A stretch of 53,916 bases of DNA from Marinisporobacter sp. (GCA_025210395.1 JAOARV010000033.1:1-53916), one strand, 5' to 3'; counted from the first letter of the stretch, positions 20,357 through 28,140 are shown. Numbers and translations are program-made. The notes: generated by a model not told the origin, from the letters alone.

Positions 20357-21385
20357 ATGAAGGTGAAAAGAGTAGTTGCTATAGGTTTAATACTGTGCAT
20401 GATAATCAGTCTAGCTGGATGTGCAAATCCTATTCAAATGGTTAAAGGGTTATTTGAAGATGAAGAACAATCTGCTTCGAATATTATTGAGAGCGGTGAT
20501 GATGCACAAATGAGTGAAGGATTAAGAAATACGGTGCTTTATTATAAAGATGAAAAAGGATTCTTAATCCCTGTTATGAGAAAAATTCCTTGGACAGAAG
20601 GAAGAGGAATAGCAAAAGAAGCATTAAGAGCAATGATTGACAATCCTGCAAATAGAAAAGGCATTGAAGAAATAGGATTGATTCCAACGATTCCTGCCAA
20701 CACAGAAATTCGAGGAATGAGTATTAAAGATGGAACTTGTAAAGTAGATTTTAGCAGTGACTTTTCAAATTATTTTAGTAAAGAAGAAGAAACAGCACTA
20801 GTAAAAGCAGTAACTTACACATTGACAGAATTTCCTACAATTGATCGTGTACAGCTGATGATCAATGGAAAAGCTCCTAATAGTCTTGAGTTTGGGACAA
20901 AAACATCACAAGCACTTACGCCACAAGATATCAATTACATAAGTGCAGAGGAAAGTGACAATAAAGTAGTTGTATATTATGAAGGGACAACAAATGGATT
21001 AGAATCTTATTTTGTACCTGTTACAAAAGGAATTGCAAAGAAAGACCCTAAAAGCACAAATGCATTAGATGCATTAGATGCATTAGTTGAAGGACCACCA
21101 GAAGGGTTAGGGCTATATAGTGAGATTCCAAAAGGAACCCATGTAGTAGATATAGATATGAAGGAGAGTATAGCTTGTATTAATCTTTCTGAAGAAATAC
21201 TCCAGATTGTAGACAATGAAGGGGCAGTGGATAGTGTAGCAAAATCCTTTGGACTTACTGTAAAAGAGCAAAATCCAGAAGTTGCTGGAGTGAAATTATT
21301 TGTAAATGGAAAGGAATTGAAGCTAGGAAAAGAAAATAAAGAAGATCCTGTAGTAGTTCCTACATTTGCTAATCAATATGAATAA
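20357..21385 (+). CDS. GerMN-domain lipoprotein (GerM-like sporulation protein)
   Basis: Probable exported lipoprotein of the GerM family, which in Bacillus is needed for sporulation and spore germination. Signal peptide with lipobox SLAGC (Cys22). Two GerMN domains are visible, at about residues 60-180 (VLYYKDEKGFLIPVMRKIPW, later VDFSSDF and VQLMINGK) and 190-320 (VVYYEGTTNGLESYFVPVTK, later INLSEEIL and VKLFVNGK). The 342-residue length fits. It follows two cell-wall amidases and precedes rph, the order (gerM-rph-rdgB-phosphodiesterase) commonly conserved in Firmicutes. An intrinsic terminator separates it from rph. Confidence 0.88.
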   Translation: MKVKRVVAIGLILCMIISLAGCANPIQMVKGLFEDEEQSASNIIESGDDAQMSEGLRNTVLYYKDEKGFLIPVMRKIPWTEGRGIAKEALRAMIDNPANRKGIEEIGLIPTIPANTEIRGMSIKDGTCKVDFSSDFSNYFSKEEETALVKAVTYTLTEFPTIDRVQLMINGKAPNSLEFGTKTSQALTPQDINYISAEESDNKVVVYYEGTTNGLESYFVPVTKGIAKKDPKSTNALDALDALVEGPPEGLGLYSEIPKGTHVVDIDMKESIACINLSEEILQIVDNEGAVDSVAKSFGLTVKEQNPEVAGVKLFVNGKELKLGKENKEDPVVVPTFANQYE

Positions 21386-21412
21386 AAGCCGGTGGTTTTC
21401 CACTGGTTTTTT
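21384..21412 (+). terminator. Terminator after GerM-like gene
   Basis: CCGGTGG pairs with CCACTGG (one G-U) around a TTTT loop, followed by TTTTTT. It begins just at the stop codon. Confidence 0.85.
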
Positions 21413-21526
21413 ATTATGAAGAAATAAATGAACTATGGAAGGGATACACTAAAGAAAGATGTAATAGATGGGTTTATATGGTACAATAACTTATGATGAT
21501 AAGTAAAACGGATAGGAGAGGAAAAT

Positions 21527-22291
21527 ATGAGATTTGACGGTAGAAAAGAAAATGAATTAAGAAAAGTTACAATCACAAAGGATTATTTAGCCTATGCAGA
21601 AGGCTCAGTACTTATAGAAATGGGAAATACAAAAGTAATATGTACAGCTTCTATAGAAGAAAGAGTTCCGCCCTTCTTAAAAGGAAAGGGAACAGGATGG
21701 GTAACCGCAGAATATGGAATGCTTCCAAGATCTACTCAGACAAGAAAAATAAGAGAATCTAGCAGAGGAAAAGTGGATGGAAGAACACAAGAAATTCAAA
21801 GGCTCATTGGAAGAGCATTACGTTCTGTAGTGAATTTAGATGCCCTAGGAGAAAGAACCATATGGATAGACTGTGATGTGATTCAAGCAGATGGAGGAAC
21901 GAGAACAGCATCTATAACAGGTGCATTTATGGCTCTAGCACAAGGATTACATAAGCTTTATGAATCAAAAAGAATAAAAACATTCCCTGTAAAAAATTAT
22001 GTAGCAGCTATTAGTGTAGGAGTAGTAAAGGATATGCCTGTATTAGATTTATGCTATCAAGAAGATTCTAAGGCAAAAGTAGATATGAATGTAATTATGA
22101 CAGACAAGAAAGAGTTTGTAGAGGTACAAGGAACAGGGGAAGAAGCACCTTTTAGCAGACAAGAATTAAATGCTCTTTTAGAGCTTGCTGAAAAAGGAAA
22201 TATGGAGCTTATAGAAATGCAAAAAGAAGCTTTAGGAGACATTCATCAATTGATTGGAAAAGTAAATGAAGAAGAGACAGGAGAGAAATAG
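21527..22291 (+). CDS. rph: Ribonuclease PH
   Basis: Phosphate-dependent 3'-5' exoribonuclease that trims tRNA 3' ends. The N-terminus [16 protein letters not shown] and the block [18 protein letters not shown] are diagnostic. Conserved arginines lie in [17 protein letters not shown], and the phosphate-site region is [19 protein letters not shown]. The 254-residue length is at the upper end of normal because of a short acidic tail ([10 protein letters not shown]). The ATG follows AGGAGAGG. It overlaps or abuts rdgB by a single base step, indicating an operon with the next two genes. Confidence 0.97.
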   Translation: MRFDGRKENELRKVTITKDYLAYAEGSVLIEMGNTKVICTASIEERVPPFLKGKGTGWVTAEYGMLPRSTQTRKIRESSRGKVDGRTQEIQRLIGRALRSVVNLDALGERTIWIDCDVIQADGGTRTASITGAFMALAQGLHKLYESKRIKTFPVKNYVAAISVGVVKDMPVLDLCYQEDSKAKVDMNVIMTDKKEFVEVQGTGEEAPFSRQELNALLELAEKGNMELIEMQKEALGDIHQLIGKVNEEETGEK

Positions 22292-22292
22292 A

Positions 22293-22889
22293 ATGAATCA
22301 AGTAGTGATTGCATCTAAAAATAAACATAAATTAGAAGAAATTAAAGCTATTTTAAAAGATTTTCCTTTAATCATAAAAAGCATGGATGAGGTAGGACTA
22401 GAAAATTTAGAAATTATAGAAGATGGAGAAACCTTTGAAGAAAACTCTATGAAAAAGGCAGTAGAAGTAATGAAAGAGACAGGAGCTATTGCTATTGCAG
22501 ATGATTCAGGTCTTGAGGTAAAGGCAATCAACAATCAACCGGGTGTATATTCTGCAAGATTTTCAGGAGAAGGAGCAACAGATGAAAAAAATAATGAAAA
22601 GCTACTTCATATGCTAAAGGATTTACCTATGGAAGAAAGAAATGCAAGATTTGTATCCGTCATATCTGTAGCATTTCCTGATAGTAAAAAAATAAGTGTA
22701 AGAGGGGAATGTAAAGGAGTTATAGGATTTGAAAAGAAGGGTGAGAGTGGATTTGGATATGATCCATTATTTATTGTACCTGAATATGATAAAACCTTTG
22801 CAGAATTAGGATCAGTTGTAAAGAATAAAATAAGCCATAGAGCAAATGCCCTTGAGAAACTAAAAGTAGCCTTAGGAGAAGTATTGTAG
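22293..22889 (+). CDS. rdgB: XTP/dITP diphosphatase (RdgB/HAM1)
   Basis: House-cleaning pyrophosphatase that removes dITP, XTP and ITP from the nucleotide pool. Motifs seen: SKNKHKLEEIKAIL at residues 7-20, catalytic/metal ADDSGLEV near 68-75, PGVYSARFSGE, and the base-recognition loop SGFGYDPLF followed by a C-terminal SHRANALEKL. The start chosen is the ATG at 22293 (MNQVVIASKN), 6-7 bases after AGGAGAG. An in-frame upstream ATG at 22266 lies inside rph and would add nine charged residues absent from the family. Confidence 0.96.
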   Translation: MNQVVIASKNKHKLEEIKAILKDFPLIIKSMDEVGLENLEIIEDGETFEENSMKKAVEVMKETGAIAIADDSGLEVKAINNQPGVYSARFSGEGATDEKNNEKLLHMLKDLPMEERNARFVSVISVAFPDSKKISVRGECKGVIGFEKKGESGFGYDPLFIVPEYDKTFAELGSVVKNKISHRANALEKLKVALGEVL

Positions 22890-22902
22890 GAGGAGCAGAT
22901 CG

Positions 22903-23373
22903 TTGAAAATCTTAGTAATGAGTGATACCCATGGAAAGATTCATTTAGCTGAACATATAATCGCGAAAATGGATAAAATAGATTTAATAATTCATTTAGG
23001 AGACTATTACCCAGATGCTTTAAAAATCAGTGAAAATACCCATATAAAAGTAGTAAGCGTAAAGGGAAATTGTGATAGAGGAGAAGTTGAAGATGAGAAG
23101 GTATTAGACCTTGGTGAACATAAATTATTTTTGACTCATGGACACCAATATGGGGTAAAATCTAATCTATCAAGGATCTATTACAAAGGATTAGAAGAGG
23201 GATGCAATATTGTATTATTTGGACATACCCATATGCCAATAAAGGTGAAGCACGAAGATTTATTGATCATGAATCCAGGAAGCCTGACCAGTCCTAGGGG
23301 AGGGACTAAGGCTTCTTATGGAATCATAGAACTAGATGGAAAAAATGTAAAAAGTCACATTGTGGAAGTATAA
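22903..23373 (+). CDS. YfcE/MJ0936-family metallophosphodiesterase
   Basis: Small calcineurin-like phosphoesterase, probably dimetal-dependent. The metal-binding motifs are complete: MSDTHG (residues 6-11), HLGDYYPD, KGNCDRGE, LTHGHQYG and FGHTHMP. At 156 residues it is the single-domain YfcE/MJ0936 type; the natural substrate of this family is poorly defined. TTG start at 22903, with AGGAGGAG 6 bases upstream, is the only start keeping the MKILVMSDTHG N-terminus. It is the last gene of the rph-rdgB operon. Confidence 0.93.
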   Translation: MKILVMSDTHGKIHLAEHIIAKMDKIDLIIHLGDYYPDALKISENTHIKVVSVKGNCDRGEVEDEKVLDLGEHKLFLTHGHQYGVKSNLSRIYYKGLEEGCNIVLFGHTHMPIKVKHEDLLIMNPGSLTSPRGGTKASYGIIELDGKNVKSHIVEV

Positions 23374-23504
23374 TTTCTAGAGATTCAGTTAATAATCAAA
23401 CAATGAAAAGAATGAAAACTGTTGCTATCCAAAGGAAAACGTCAAAAAAAAAAGAAAATCAATCAAAATCATGTTAAATAATTGTTAAAACCATGATTTT
23501 GATT

Positions 23505-23533
23505 TTGACTTTACTTTTTCTATCAAGTATACT
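23505..23533 (+). promoter_or_regulatory. Promoter of tRNA cluster
   Basis: TTGACT (23505-23510) and TATACT (23528-23533) are separated by exactly 17 bp and lie 19 bp upstream of the first tRNA-Pro. Confidence 0.8.
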
Positions 23534-23551
23534 ATAGCTTGTCAGTTGGAA

Positions 23552-23628
23552 CGAGGTGTAGCGCAGTTTGGTAGCGCATCTGGTTTGGGACCAGAGGGCC
23601 GCGGGTTCAAATCCTGCCACCTCGACCA
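23552..23628 (+). tRNA. tRNA-Pro (TGG), copy 1
   Basis: Full cloverleaf: acceptor CGAGGTG/CACCTCG, D-stem GCGC/GCGC, anticodon loop TTTGGGA with TGG, T-arm GCGGG-TTCAAAT-CCTGC. CCA is encoded. It is identical to the copy at 23680-23756. Confidence 0.97.
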
Positions 23629-23679
23629 CTTTAATGATCAATATTGCATTAAAGCTTATTGACTGAGTTTTTATCATGA

Positions 23680-23756
23680 CGAGGTGTAGCGCAGTTTGGT
23701 AGCGCATCTGGTTTGGGACCAGAGGGCCGCGGGTTCAAATCCTGCCACCTCGACCA
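23680..23756 (+). tRNA. tRNA-Pro (TGG), copy 2
   Basis: Same 77-base sequence as the upstream tRNA-Pro, including encoded CCA. The short spacers after both copies are also similar (TTTAATGATCAATATT), indicating a recent tandem duplication. Confidence 0.97.
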
Positions 23757-23804
23757 ACTTTAATGATCAATATTTCATTTAAAGGTTAGATGATGAAAAA
23801 AGTC

Positions 23805-23833
23805 TTGACAGAATGAAATGATTATGATAACAT
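23805..23833 (+). promoter_or_regulatory. Probable second promoter inside tRNA cluster
   Basis: TTGACA at 23805-23810 with TAACAT 17 bp downstream (23828-23833, 4 of 6 bases). It would start a transcript just before the first tRNA-half/hairpin unit. Confidence 0.5.
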
Positions 23834-23929
23834 ATTATCTTGTCAGGACAAATGATTAAGGAAACTCAGAAACAGAAGTTCCTGAGTACTACAATTATAC
23901 AAAATATAAAATTTTGGTAATTGCAGCAC

Positions 23930-23994
23930 GCGGATGTAGTTCAATGGTATAAGTAGAGAACCCAAATCTATGATTTGGTGTGAATCACTTAGTT
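23930..23994 (+). other. tRNA-Gly 5' half fused to 45-nt hairpin element (unit 1)
   Basis: 23930-23949 duplicates the first 20 bases of tRNA-Gly through GGTA of the D loop. Then comes the element 23950-23994: outer pair TAAGT/ACTTA, inner stem CCAAATC/GATTTGG with loop TAT. The full tRNA-Gly starts 119 bases after the half. Compared with units 2 and 3, stem changes are compensated on both arms. Confidence 0.75.
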
Positions 23995-24048
23995 ATGAGT
24001 TTCGCAAGTCAGTAAAGAAAAGCAATGGTTACAAAGTATTTTAGATAT

Positions 24049-24122
24049 GCGGATGTAGTTCAATGGTAGAACTTCAGCCTTCCAAGCTGATAGCGTGGGT
24101 TCGATTCCCATCATCCGCTCCA
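24049..24122 (+). tRNA. tRNA-Gly (TCC), copy 1
   Basis: Acceptor GCGGATG/CATCCGC, D-stem GTTC/GAAC, anticodon loop CTTCCAA with TCC, T-loop TTCGATT, encoded CCA. Identical in sequence to 24693-24766. Confidence 0.97.
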
Positions 24123-24136
24123 ATTTTTTAAGACTT

Positions 24137-24203
24137 GGGTTCATAGCTCAGTTGGATATAAGCAGAGAACCAAAATCTACGATTTTGAGTGAATCGCTTA
24201 GTT
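24137..24203 (+). other. tRNA-Arg 5' half fused to 45-nt hairpin element (unit 2)
   Basis: 24137-24158 duplicates the first 22 bases of the tRNA-Arg that starts at 24254. The element 24159-24203 has outer pair TAAGC/GCTTA and inner stem CAAAATC/GATTTTG with loop TAC. The junction is again right after the GG-A-TA of the D loop. The sequence after the element is unrelated to that in units 1 and 3, which limits the shared module to about 45 bases. Confidence 0.75.
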
Positions 24204-24253
24204 GACAGATTAGATTTCATTAGAAATGTTAAATTAATATGCGAATAAAACTT

Positions 24254-24330
24254 GGGTTCATAGCTCAGTTGGATAGAGCAACGGCCTTCTAAGCCGTGTG
24301 TCCGGGGTTCGAATCCCTGTGGACCCGCCA
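24254..24330 (+). tRNA. tRNA-Arg (TCT)
   Basis: Acceptor GGGTTCA/TGGACCC, D-stem GCTC/GAGC, anticodon loop CTTCTAA with TCT, T-loop TTCGAAT, encoded CCA. Confidence 0.97.
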
Positions 24331-24331
24331 T

Positions 24332-24408
24332 GGTGGGTGTAGTCAAGTGGTTAAGACACAGGATTGTGGCTCCTGCATGCGTGGGTTCAAATCCCATCAT
24401 CCACCCCA
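24332..24408 (+). tRNA. tRNA-His (GTG)
   Basis: The extra G at position -1 opposite C73 is present (GGTGGGTG ... CATCCACC). Anticodon stem CAGGA/TCCTG with loop TTGTGGC, encoded CCA. It begins two bases after tRNA-Arg. Confidence 0.96.
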
Positions 24409-24413
24409 TGTAA

Positions 24414-24489
24414 GACCCATTAGCTCAGTTGGTAGAGCACTTGACTTTTAATCAAGGTGTCCCGCGTTCGAGCCGCGGATGGGTCACCA
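24414..24489 (+). tRNA. tRNA-Lys (TTT)
   Basis: Acceptor GACCCAT/ATGGGTC, D-stem GCTC/GAGC, anticodon loop CTTTTAA with TTT, T-arm CCGCG-TTCGAGC-CGCGG, encoded CCA. Confidence 0.97.
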
Positions 24490-24573
24490 CCAAAGTAATA
24501 TGAGGAAGCTCAGAAACTGAAGTTCCTGAGTACTACAATTACACAAAATATAAAATTTTGGTAATTGCAGCAT

Positions 24574-24638
24574 GCGGATGTAGTTCAATGGTATAAGTAG
24601 AGAACCAAAATCTGTGATTTTGTGTGAATCACTTAGTT
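24574..24638 (+). other. tRNA-Gly 5' half fused to 45-nt hairpin element (unit 3)
   Basis: 24574-24593 repeats the tRNA-Gly 5' half. The element 24594-24638 has outer pair TAAGT/ACTTA (as unit 1) but inner stem CAAAATC/GATTTTG (as unit 2) with loop TGT. Confidence 0.75.
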
Positions 24639-24692
24639 ATGAGTTTCGCAAGTCAGTAAAGAAAAGCAATGGTCACAAAGTATTTGAGATGT

Positions 24693-24766
24693 GCGGATGT
24701 AGTTCAATGGTAGAACTTCAGCCTTCCAAGCTGATAGCGTGGGTTCGATTCCCATCATCCGCTCCA
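24693..24766 (+). tRNA. tRNA-Gly (TCC), copy 2
   Basis: Same sequence as the tRNA-Gly at 24049-24122, with encoded CCA. It is the 3' part of direct-repeat copy B. Confidence 0.97.
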
Positions 24767-24771
24767 ATTTT

Positions 24772-24800
24772 AAAGTTAGCATGTATGTGCTAACTTTCTT
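24772..24800 (+). terminator. Hairpin after second tRNA-Gly
   Basis: AAAGTTAGCA pairs with TGCTAACTTT around ATGTAT-type loop bases, followed by CTT. It is a possible weak terminator or processing hairpin. Confidence 0.55.
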
Positions 24801-24825
24801 AACATATAATAGTATAAATGAACAT

Positions 24826-24902
24826 GCACCCTTAGCTCAGTTGGATAGAGTGGCTGACTTCGAATCAGTTCGTCGGGGGTTCGAGTCCCTCAGGGTGTAC
24901 CA
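24826..24902 (+). tRNA. tRNA-Arg (TCG)
   Basis: Acceptor GCACCCT/AGGGTGT, D-stem GCTC/GAGT, anticodon loop CTTCGAA with TCG, T-loop TTCGAGT, encoded CCA. Last tRNA of the cluster. Confidence 0.96.
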
Positions 24903-24910
24903 GTTACATC

Positions 24911-24953
24911 AAAGCTTGTAGCAGTTATAGGAATACTACTACAAGCTTTTTTA
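24911..24953 (+). terminator. Terminator of tRNA cluster
   Basis: AAAGCTTGTAG (24911-24921) pairs perfectly with CTACAAGCTTT (24939-24949), followed by T residues. Confidence 0.88.
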
Positions 24954-25321
24954 ATACTATTTTACTACTTTCCTTCCTTTGGGGGGATTTTTTTATTTTT
25001 AAATAAAAAAATAGATTCTTTTAGCAGTAGTTTGTTTGATCTCAGATATAATAATAGCTATGTACATATCTAATGTTATGCTTATAGTATTATAAAATGT
25101 AAAAGATATATAATATATGAACTGTTATAATTGAATAGGTAATTCAAATACTTGTCGAGTTTTAACTTCGCCTTCAATATCAGACAATCCACATCCGCAT
25201 GAAGGATATAATTTTGCATAAATCTAATGAGAAGAGTTATACTTATAATGAAGTTCAGATTTGTATTACTAGAAATGATTGTATAATTCATAAAAAAATA
25301 TATAATTAGGAGGGGAAAAAT
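24954..25321. other. AT-rich gap without a supported gene
   Basis: About 370 bases between the tRNA terminator and the next ribosome site. It contains no convincing ORF, RNA structure or repeat that I can support. It marks the left edge of the accessory region. Confidence 0.5.
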
Positions 25322-25618
25322 ATGTTAAATATTGAACAAATTATTGATATGGCTAAGCAAATGAATATTAATGTTAGCGAAGAGTTAGAAGGAAAACATT
25401 ATGTTCTTGATGACGAAGGAAAAAGAGTTCCTTTCCAAACTAGTATGTTAATAGATATACAGAGTCAAATTATTCATAAAGAGTGTTTCAAAGTAAATTT
25501 CCATAAAAATTGTATCTTGACTGATTTAGAAGATAAATATATTATTTCGGACAATTGTAGTTCATTTTGCTTTTCAGAGCCTATGGATGTTGAGCAATCA
25601 AGTAGTTTAGTTGCATAG
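25322..25618 (+). CDS. Unrecognised 98-aa protein paired with SecB-like gene
   Basis: I do not recognise the family. The ATG has a strong ribosome site (AGGAGGGG, 6-7 bases). The product is soluble and slightly acidic, with no signal peptide. It has a helical N-terminus (NIEQIIDMAKQMNINVSEEL), a middle mixing charged and hydrophobic residues, and four cysteines, three in the last third (NCIL, NCSSFCF). Its stop lies 13 bp before the TTG start of the SecB-like gene, so the two probably form an operon. It could be a client or toxin/antitoxin partner of that chaperone, but nothing in the sequence shows this directly. Confidence 0.72.
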   Translation: MLNIEQIIDMAKQMNINVSEELEGKHYVLDDEGKRVPFQTSMLIDIQSQIIHKECFKVNFHKNCILTDLEDKYIISDNCSSFCFSEPMDVEQSSSLVA

Positions 25619-25631
25619 AGGAGATGAAGAT

Positions 25632-26033
25632 TTGAAAGAAAGTAAATTTCAATTAATTGGTAAGCCTAGAGTTACAAAAAGTTTATTTGAGATTAGCGAA
25701 AAATTTGATTCGGATGGTGAATTGACCCTTGAAATTGAAAATAATGTAAAAATTATTCAAGCTGAAAATGATATAGAAGCTATGGTAATTTTAACTTTAG
25801 AAATTTTTAAAACTAATGATTTTGAAAAGGTTCCGTTTAAAATGGATATGACCATAGAGGGACATTTTGGATGGAGTGAAGAATTAAAAGATAATAAGAC
25901 ACAATTAGAAGTTATGCTGAAAGAAAATGCTCCAGCTATTTTATATAGTTATTTGAGACCTCTAATAACACTCTTGACTGTGGAAGGCAATTTGCCACCG
26001 TTAGTTATACCACTAATGAATTTTCGTGATTAA
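25632..26033 (+). CDS. SecB-like chaperone
   Basis: A 133-residue protein whose C-terminal half has the SecB signature: KENAPAILYSYLRPLITLLT followed by NLPPLVIPLMNF. The upstream part (LEIENNVKII, MTIEGHFGW) fits the SecB beta strands. SecB is an export chaperone of proteobacteria; SecB-like proteins elsewhere can act as antitoxin chaperones in toxin-antitoxin-chaperone systems (known for Mycobacterium). The start chosen is TTG at 25632, about 7 bases after AGAGGAGA; the in-frame ATG at 25611 overlaps the upstream gene and that ribosome site. It sits next to a DNA-modification gene in an accessory region. A general Sec role in this host is doubtful. Confidence 0.78.
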   Translation: MKESKFQLIGKPRVTKSLFEISEKFDSDGELTLEIENNVKIIQAENDIEAMVILTLEIFKTNDFEKVPFKMDMTIEGHFGWSEELKDNKTQLEVMLKENAPAILYSYLRPLITLLTVEGNLPPLVIPLMNFRD

Positions 26034-26058
26034 AGTACCTTCGTACAGGTGCTTTTTT
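26033..26058 (+). terminator. Terminator after SecB-like gene
   Basis: AAGTACC pairs with GGTGCTT (one G-U) around 8 bases, followed by TTTTT. Confidence 0.75.
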
Positions 26059-26199
26059 TATTATGATAAAATATAAATAGCTTGAATATGCGTTCATTAA
26101 CAAATACAATAGAATTATGACATATTTTGTATAATTATAGTTAGTTTTGATAAATGTAATGAAACATTATAAAAGAAAGCTTGGAAGGAGATCACATAA

Positions 26200-27966
26200 A
26201 TGAGCAGTAAATTATCACTAACTAAATTAGAAAGTTTACTATTTAAGGCAGCAGATGTATTAAGAGGTAAAATGGAAGCAAATGAATATAAGGAATATAT
26301 ATTTGGAATGCTTTTTCTAAAAAGATTATCAGACCAGTTTAGTGAAAAACAAAATGAGTTAAGAAAAAAATATGAAAAAGCAGGATGGGATAAAGAAAAG
26401 ATTGAAAGACAATTAGAAAATCCAGCTAGATATAGTGATTCTTTCTTTGTGCCAAAAGAAGCTAGATGGAATTACATTGAAGATGGACAAAACAAAGGAA
26501 TTGCCCATGTGAAAAAAGATGTGGCAGATGAATTAAATGCAGCATTATCAGCTATAGAAGAAAAAAACATCAACAAATTAGAAGGCGTTCTAAAAGGAAT
26601 AGACTTTACCAAAAAAGTAGGGAAAACAGCCATGAAAGACTCTACCCTTATAGAGTTTATCAATGTGTTTGATAAAATACCCATGAAAAATGAAGACTTT
26701 GAAGCACCAGATTTATTAGGAGCAGCTTATGAGTATCTTATCAAGTACTTTGCTAGTTTAGCAGGAAAAAAAGGGGGAGAGTTCTACACTCCTTCAGAAA
26801 TAGTATCCTGTCTAGTTAAAATAATAAAGCCAGAACAAGGACAAGAAATATATGACCCGACTTGTGGATCAGGAGGTATGCTTATTCAAAGCAAGCAGTA
26901 TATTGAAGAAAATGGTGGAGATGCTAGAGATATATTTTTACGTGGACAAGAGCTTGCAGGATCTACTTGGTCTATGTGTAAAATGAACATGATTCTTCAT
27001 GATATTGTTAAATTTGATATAGCAAATGAAGATACCCTTACTCATCCACAGTTTTTTGATGAGAATAATGAATTGAAGAAATTCGATAGAGTTATTGCCA
27101 ATCCTCCATTTTCGCAGAATTACTCTAAAAAGGAAATGGAATATACAGAGCGATTTGAATATGGGTTTACACCAGAGAGTGGTAAAAAAGCGGATATCAT
27201 GTTTCTACAACACATGGTAGCATCCCTTAAAGAAAATGGAAAAATGGCATGTATACTTCCTCATGGAGTACTTTTTAGAAGTGGAGAAGAAGGAGCAATA
27301 AGAGAAGGTCTTATCACAAAAGATGATAGATGCTTGATAGAAGCAATCATAGGGCTTCCTTCAGGATTGTTTTATGGTACAGGGATACCTGCTTGTATAG
27401 TTGTAATAAATATGGAAGATGCAAAAAATAGAAAAGAAATATTATTTATCAATTCAGATAAAGACTATAAAGAAGGAAAGAATCAAAATGTATTGAGACC
27501 ACAAGATATCCAAAAGATCGTTCATACCTATGAAAACAAAGTAGAGACACCAAAGTATTCAAAACTTGTATCAATAGAAGCTATAAAAAAAGAAGATTTC
27601 AACCTAAACATCAGAAGATATGTAGATAACTCACTTGATGTAGAAAAAAACGATGTAACAGCACATATTCATGGGGGAGTACCTAAAGAGGAAGTTTTAA
27701 ATAATATAGAGCTATGTAAAAAACAAGACTTTCATATTCTAAAAATATTTGAAGATAAAAATGAGAAATACCTTCAATTTATAGAAACTATAAATAATAA
27801 GGAAGCTATAAAGGATTTCGTTGAAAATGATGAAAAAGTAACAACTAAAAGAGTTGATACAAATGAAGAACTAAATAACTGGTGGCAAAATGTCAGAATA
27901 AAAATATCTAGCCTTAATGATGTAAAGGATGTAATAAAAGTCAAAAATGAACTGATGAAATCATGA
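26200..27966 (+). CDS. hsdM: Type I restriction-modification DNA methyltransferase subunit HsdM
   Basis: N6-adenine methyltransferase subunit of a type I system. An N-terminal helical domain ([17 protein letters not shown]) is followed by the SAM-binding motif [10 protein letters not shown] near residue 220 and catalytic motif [10 protein letters not shown] near residue 300. The 588-residue length is within family range. The ATG lies after TTGGAAGGAGA. The C-terminus is extended by a charged helical region, and the stop overlaps the ATG of a 53-codon gene (ATGA). The cognate specificity gene is truncated and no hsdR is present, so the protein probably has no intact specificity partner here. 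Confidence 0.95.
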   Translation: MSSKLSLTKLESLLFKAADVLRGKMEANEYKEYIFGMLFLKRLSDQFSEKQNELRKKYEKAGWDKEKIERQLENPARYSDSFFVPKEARWNYIEDGQNKGIAHVKKDVADELNAALSAIEEKNINKLEGVLKGIDFTKKVGKTAMKDSTLIEFINVFDKIPMKNEDFEAPDLLGAAYEYLIKYFASLAGKKGGEFYTPSEIVSCLVKIIKPEQGQEIYDPTCGSGGMLIQSKQYIEENGGDARDIFLRGQELAGSTWSMCKMNMILHDIVKFDIANEDTLTHPQFFDENNELKKFDRVIANPPFSQNYSKKEMEYTERFEYGFTPESGKKADIMFLQHMVASLKENGKMACILPHGVLFRSGEEGAIREGLITKDDRCLIEAIIGLPSGLFYGTGIPACIVVINMEDAKNRKEILFINSDKDYKEGKNQNVLRPQDIQKIVHTYENKVETPKYSKLVSIEAIKKEDFNLNIRRYVDNSLDVEKNDVTAHIHGGVPKEEVLNNIELCKKQDFHILKIFEDKNEKYLQFIETINNKEAIKDFVENDEKVTTKRVDTNEELNNWWQNVRIKISSLNDVKDVIKVKNELMKS

Positions 27967-28124
27967 ATTCATTCCTTCAAGATGAACTTCAAAATATTAT
28001 AAGAGTCATAGAAAATCTTTGGGACAATTATAAAGTATCTCTAAATAGTATACTAAAAGAACGAGAAGCAGTAAGAAATGAACTAAATGACTTTCTAAAA
28101 GAACTAGGATATGATGAAGTATAG
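27963..28124 (+). CDS. Small helical protein (53 aa) between hsdM and hsdS
   Basis: This short reading frame starts in a 4-base ATGA overlap with hsdM and ends 16 bp before the chosen hsdS start. The product is predicted helical and amphipathic throughout ([20 protein letters not shown], then [21 protein letters not shown]), with no signal peptide or motif. The overlap implies translation coupled to HsdM. It could be a small accessory subunit of the modification complex, or a fragment of a formerly longer hsdM C-terminus. I do not recognise a family. Confidence 0.6.
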   Translation: MNSFLQDELQNIIRVIENLWDNYKVSLNSILKEREAVRNELNDFLKELGYDEV

Positions 28125-28140
28125 GTTGTGGGGTGAAGAT

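Larger units (their letters stand above)
23859..24127 (+). repeat. 269-bp direct repeat, copy A (carries tRNA-Gly)
   Basis: This block matches 24503-24771 at a constant offset of 644 bp with only scattered substitutions and no gap. In order it holds: a small hairpin (CTCAGAAAC / GTTCCTGAG), an AT-rich spacer, a tRNA-Gly 5' half fused to the hairpin element, a spacer, and a complete tRNA-Gly. Confidence 0.9.
24503..24771 (+). repeat. 269-bp direct repeat, copy B (carries tRNA-Gly)
   Basis: Second copy of the block at 23859-24127, with the same order of small hairpin, spacer, tRNA-Gly half plus hairpin element, spacer and complete tRNA-Gly. Confidence 0.9.

Noticed and set aside
23930..24203. 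Group I intron or ordinary tRNA intron as explanation of the interrupted tRNA halves
   Set aside because: Bacterial tRNA introns sit in the anticodon loop and are followed by the tRNA 3' half; here the break is in the D loop and a complete tRNA, not a 3' half, follows.
23474..24921. Protein frames on both strands across the tRNA cluster
   Set aside because: They are translations of tRNA genes and their spacers; the tRNA cloverleafs explain the sequence.
25082..25291. Minus-strand frame of 69 codons in the gap after the tRNA cluster
   Set aside because: No ribosome site before its ATG, hydrophobic low-complexity AT-driven composition, and no conserved feature.
26107..26135. Sigma-A promoter for hsdM around TATAAT at 26130
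   Set aside because: The -10 is good but no -35 lies at acceptable spacing (the ATGACA is only 7 bp away) and the extended -10 is not in register.
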